The notes under the pieces are model-generated. The model saw nothing but the letters and a program-made list of their open reading frames with translations, made no database searches and was not told where the DNA came from. From Paraglomus occultum (Eukaryota > Glomeromycota > Glomeromycetes > Paraglomerales > Paraglomeraceae), in the NCBI GenBank assembly GCA_910592205.1, contig CAJVPJ010000020.1:1-64000 (forward strand): DNA of 64,000 nucleotides, given 5' to 3'. How positions within the stretch are numbered: position 1 is the first letter of the stretch; every line of letters begins with the position of its first letter. The position numbers were made by a program, and so were the translations under genes. Below are positions 59,301-64,000 of the stretch, one piece after another.

Positions 59301-62300
59301 ATCAAAGTATGTGAATGTCAAATGATATTATAAATGGATAGACAAGGCCAAACAACTATGAGGTTTCGCCAAACCTTTAGGTTATCACTTTCAGCAACCT
59401 TCTGTGCGTCAGTTATGTCTCCATCTTGAAACCGCTTTAATCCAATCACTAGAATACTATCTGGCCTCATATAACTTTCCTACAATCATATCATTAAACT
59501 ATTCTTAGACGATTTGTAAACAAGTAATCATTCTAAAAGGCTGCTGCATACCAGAATATCTTCCGTTGATACAGCCCCGACGCCGTCACTTTCCCCAAGA
59601 GCTTTTAATAATATGTCCCATTCAATTACTAAAATAAAAGGTCATCGTTAGAATTAATCAATTACATCAAATATATATAATTATGTAGCTCACCTTGCCA
59701 TGCTGGAAACTTCCCGTTGAATCTAACCATAAACTTGGTTAGAATCATTCGTTCCCTATCGTTCGCAGATTCAAAATATCCTTGCCAACATTTTAACGCC
59801 AAGCGTATGTGCGTCGGTTGCATTGATCTTATGTACGTACTCGCTTTTGTTCTCACAAATTCCTAAAATTAGTGCATGATTTAGAATGTTAGAAAAGAAT
59901 GGTTATATCATTTTCTTATAAAAGTAAACATATTTTACAAACCTCTTGATCCCATAAACAAGCGACAAAGTAACTAAAAACAGGCCCCAACGAAGCAAAA
60001 AGGCCGGCATATTGCACATCAACTTTCTCGTCCAATTTTGAGAAGAGACCGTAAAGATTATCGAGGGCCTTGTATCTATTGCAAAATAGAAATGTCTGAG
60101 AGCATGAAGCATTTCATAACTCAAAATATGCTCCAACGACATACCTTACTTCCCAATTAGTATGTTCAAAAAGATTACTAACGAAGCTAACGAAACGACG
60201 CGTATCCAGCCAGACCAATTTCATTAACATTTTCATATTGTACTCTGACAATACATCATAGCATGGTGTTAATGTTTCCCATACACTGTTCGCAAAATGG
60301 CATAAGTATTAAGAATAATCTCACGTTTAATAAACATCATACGCATCTTACCTTGGTAATAGTGTTGATACACAATTAAGCATAAAGTCATCTTTATTAT
60401 AAACTAAACCAGCCCGATTAAACAATCCCCAAAATGTCTTCACAATATCATCACGTAAGCCGAGCTTATCAAAAGTTAAATATCGGAACAAAAATTGTAT
60501 TAATGGTGCATCTTCGGTAAGATTGGCTCCAGGTGTTGGATCGGGTAATGTTGATAGCCTCTTTTGTACGCTACAAGCCATATAATAAGTCAGCTGGGCT
60601 ATACGTTTCTAGATATAAATCAAGTAAATTACATACCTTGTACTACTCGCGGATGCCATTGCAATATTCAATTCCGAAATAAAATCTAAAGAACAAGCAT
60701 ATGCATATAATGTCAAGGCCAAAGTCGTTTTGATAAACTGCCTTGCACTATGTAATAAAAAAGTTTAGTTAGAACCGATTGATGGATAAGCTCCAATAAA
60801 ATTTAACGCGTCTTACACTTGAATATCTCTGCCTTCCCCATCATTCTGAATCTTGCTAATACTCTCAACGGCCGCGTTATTCGTAGCTGTCACCAATTGT
60901 ACTATTTTTCCACGGTTAATAAGTGCTCCGTATCCGCGCAATACTTGATACCACATTAGCTTTAAGTAAAGTGCATACTGGCCAAGTGGAGGTTTCGTAT
61001 TAGCCAGATAGGGAAAAAAGTCCGAAAATATCGATTCAGGAAGACCAACACTACAGTTGGAAGTAACGTCAATTTTGATGTCCGGAAATTACTGAAAAGT
61101 TGACAGATGCTTACCCTCCGCGAATAAGTACTTCCATCCAAGCTAAGGCCGACTTGATGGAAGATACATTTTGTTCCACAAATAATCGTGTAAGCAATTG
61201 GAACGGTTCGGAAAAATCTGTTGTGATTGTGTCGGGAGCCAATAGTTGTGACGTTCTCTCACTTCCACTCTCCCTACGTGTGCTTGCTCTAGTCGAAAAA
61301 ACTTTCTGTAACGCTTTCAGATCTACAAAAACCTAATCAAGAATATTGTTGGTAAACTCAAGAAGACTCTGAAAAAAGAATATATTTTGAGCTTACGTTT
61401 TCAGGTGGCAGATTTTTGAAAATTTGATGAACTTGAATAAACCATTGGTTCATAATAGAATCCAATGACGAGAAGAGAACACCAGAGTTGCCAAGCTTCA
61501 CGATTAATTTCATAACTCTTTCTTGCTTATCCATTATCCCACCCTGGAAAATTTTAATTTACCATTATATCAAGTGACAATGTGCATTTGTAAATAGTAC
61601 GGATCCATACCTTTATGCTGATACCTTGTACAATACTAGGGTGCGTCTCTTCCACACTCAACAACTGATTGTAAACTATATCACAGAACAATCTAGGGTT
61701 CATATCATGAACAATATTCATCCACCCAAGGATATACTTCTCTTTCAGCATCTTTCTGGATTTTACGTATACACCACCGCCAGCGTTTACATGGCTTGAT
61801 GTACGGCGCTGATGTGCAAATTGATCATCGTCCATCTCATCCCGAACCCCCCTTCGAAACTCTAAGGACTCTTCGGCAATAATGATTAACTTCTCATCTT
61901 CCTGACAAATCCAGACAATGATTGCCGCGATGAGTCGTTCCAATGTATACTTTGATAAAAATGGATCAGGCCAACATCTTTTTGTCAATAGAAGCATACC
62001 GCATTCATTAATCGCTATATTAATATCAGAAAGACATACTGATATAGCAGAAATCAATGATTCAACATGCGGGGAGCATTCAATTGCAAAAGGTAAAGGA
62101 AAAATACACTCTGTTTCAGCTGCTGAATCGTTGTCAAAAAAAATGACAGGAAGTCCATCAATCCTCTCTATAAACCCGAAATTAGCCATTTGCTGAATGA
62201 AGACCTCCACTGTGTATGTTCCTTTAAATGATAAGTTATTCCTCAACCATTTGACCATTTCTCCGGACCAAATAACACCGGATGGACTATTATTAACTAT

Positions 62301-64000
62301 TTGTTCAGGATGCATAGGTGCAAGCATATTCACGCTCAACCGGTTGCTGTTATCATCTTGTAAATCTATAGTAATATTATGCTTCATCAAAGCCGCTAAA
62401 TGTCCAATATAATCTTCAGCCGAGAGTATCTGACTAGGATATACGTCAAAAACGTCCCAAAACTCTTGTGACAGTGGAGAGAGAGGAGGTTTCATTTTTT
62501 CAAGATAAGACTCGTATCGTTTAATGGTTTCTTGGAGTTCAAACTGATCAAACTGATCTGTTCTTGGTGAAAGTGGATTCGCAAAGTTCCCTCTCACAAA
62601 CAAGCAACCTGCCAGTATACCATTCCTTAAGATATTATCCTGCATGGTCAATATAGATAGCATGACAGAAATTTCCTCGACACTGTAAGATGGGATAACG
62701 TCGAGAGGAACGAGAATATTTCCGTAGTAAGAAAGAAAACTATGTCTCAGCTCCTCGTGTTCTATTACTGCATCAGCTTCACTCATTGCAGACGGTTGAC
62801 ATAGTGATACAGCCTGACCAGCAGACAGTAGACACTGGATATGAGTAAATCTATTGCAAGATTTACATCGGTATCCTTGGTACATTACTCCCCATAATGG
62901 CTTATGGCATACCAGGCACAAAACTAAAGTGAATAAGTTGACCAAAACAAGCTGATGTCCACATACTGTTCTTACAGTCTGCATGCTTTCGGGCTGACTG
63001 CGAAAATATTGCCTGCGCGGAGACGCTACAACGTCACAAAATTGTGGTGTTGACAGTTTGTGTATTCCTGACTGTAAAAGATACTCTCCAACAATACCAC
63101 CATCCGCCATATTATAGCACGTAAAATGAAAGTTAACGTGGCAGCCCCCACATTTAAGACCAAAGTCATACACTGGCTTGAAACATTGTATACAGCAATT
63201 TGGATTTTCTGTTGGCAGAAATTGTCCATGAGTTTCCAATAATGACGTCCTTCTTGGAACAGTGAATGATTTGTGTTTACTGGCATTCATAGTTTCATTT
63301 TCTTTTGGAAATATATGCGATAAAAATCTGTGTAAAGCATCATCATTCTTCATTATTTCCGAAGGATTTGTTGGGGCACCACCCAATTTAGCGGCCATGT
63401 CGTCTGCGTAATTTATTTGCGGAAGTGGCTCTCCCACAGCTGGATGTCCAGTGCTATTGTTCCAGAAAAAAAACAGTACGTTAATGGCTTGCTGTCTGCA
63501 ATCTTCGTCACCTTGGGCAATAATCTCAATAATATCATAGTAAAGATCTGGCTTGTGTTCGATCATTATCCCTAATGTCTGATGCATACGATAAATCGTC
63601 TCGAGCGTTGATTTCTGTACATTTATATTTTGCAGCATTGAATACAAAAGCGGCGTGAAGAGTGAATCGATGTAATGTTCATCCATGCCAGACTCCCCCG
63701 AATAAGAAGCAAATATGTATGGAGATGATCGTTGACTGGTAAAAGATGGAGCTCTTGCCTCAGACAATATAGGTCCGTGATTGTCATCAAAGCTTGTTTT
63801 ATCGGATGACTGAACGTTAATAGTGGGAGTTTTAGTGTCTGCCGGATCAATTATGATCTGTATGTTACTGAGATTAACATCTTTATCTGCAAAGAATTGG
63901 TAGGTCTCAGTTACATCTCAAAAATTTGTTAGAGACTAAACTAAATGTGGACGCAATTCTCTTACCATCTGCTATTTTAACCTTTCGCGCACGCGGTGGA
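56330..64000 (-). CDS. Giant C1-zinc-finger/HEAT-like protein, 5' end outside window
   Basis: Twenty-one exons, in transcription order: 63966 to the right edge; 61611-63886; 61397-61543; 61115-61332; 60817-61050; 60637-60747; 60352-60570; 60145-60285; 59943-60075; 59694-59862; 59552-59628; 59375-59479; 58858-59289; 58478-58792; 58127-58382; 57926-58050; 57634-57858; 57284-57559; 56784-57191; 56589-56714; 56330-56515. All phases agree, giving about 2070 residues here; the N-terminus is missing. Two C1-type zinc fingers lie in the big exon near 63195-63105 (CIQC..CGGCHVNFHFTC) and 62980-62815 (H-x12-CLVC-x13-CKSC-x4-H-x2-C). A winged-helix-like stretch (EMVKWLRNNL, FIQQMANFGFIERIDG) follows. 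More than 1300 residues of alternating amphipathic helices come after it (for example HTNWEVRYKALDNLYGLF), HEAT-like. The size and layout recall the UNC79/UNC80 channel-complex scaffolds, but I cannot confirm that. A membrane or signalling scaffold is a guess. Confidence 0.8.

Noticed and set aside
61084-61114. A 23-nt intron in the C1/HEAT gene using the first CAG
   Set aside because: Too short to splice and it puts the next exon in a frame with a stop; the longer intron to 61051 keeps frame.

Overview
The window is nuclear DNA of a filamentous fungus, most likely an early-diverging Mucoromycota and probably a Glomeromycotina (arbuscular mycorrhizal) species. The evidence is as follows. Spacers are AT-rich (long A/T runs) and exons are clearly less so. 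Most genes have many exons with short GT..AG introns (about 45-300 nt), donors of the GTAAG/GTATG/GTGAG type and TAG/CAG/AAG acceptors. The gene set is fungal: Rmt2, DGAT2, an alkaline ceramidase, a fungal-type NADPH oxidase, PARP with BRCT and WGR domains, a UBR1 N-recognin and a BIM1-like secreted protein. A decayed Hrr1/ZNFX1-type helicase also fits that group. I saw no rRNA, no convincing tRNA, no CRISPR and no prokaryotic operon structure. Species-level placement is inference.

Layout, left to right. 1-14.4 kb: XPB/Ssl2 helicase (+), a PH-like protein (+), eIF3j (-) and UTP22/NOL6 (+); the last two share a 191-bp head-to-head promoter carrying CACGTG. 14.4-18.6 kb is mostly non-coding but holds an 85-residue Arg/Pro-rich gene made of six small exons, found only by following splice phase. 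18.6-21.6 kb: DGAT2 and a small multi-span membrane protein (+). 21.6-26.9 kb is a gene-poor stretch with coding-like debris. 26.9-29.5 kb: alkaline ceramidase and Rmt2 in tight tandem (+). 30.5-31.2 kb: MED8 (-). 32.1-39.0 kb: UBR1 (+). 39.3-41.6 kb: PARP (-). 41.6-47.0 kb is a second gene-poor stretch with a frameshifted Hrr1/ZNFX1 C-terminal relic and a second decayed gene of unknown family. 47.1-49.3 kb: NADPH oxidase (+). 50.8-51.5 kb: BIM1-like GPI protein (-). 52.4-56.0 kb: ribosomal protein eL6 (-) and eIF3e (+). 56.3-64.0 kb: the last 21 exons of a giant gene (-) with two C1 zinc fingers and a long helical, HEAT-like body, running off the right edge.

Functionally, much of the window is translation machinery (eIF3j, eIF3e, eL6, UTP22 for 18S rRNA processing, Rmt2 for ribosomal-protein methylation) and nuclear core functions (TFIIH, Mediator, PARP). 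Lipid metabolism (DGAT2, ceramidase), redox signalling (NOX) and cell-surface metal biology (BIM1-like) are also present. These genes have separate promoters and alternate strands, so no operon-like unit is implied. Exon coordinates were traced by hand from splice signals; in every multi-exon gene called with confidence the exon lengths sum to a whole number of codons. The most unusual items are the C1/HEAT giant, the duplicated-microexon Arg/Pro gene, and the BIM1-like protein whose predicted mature N-terminus lacks the family's copper-binding histidine.
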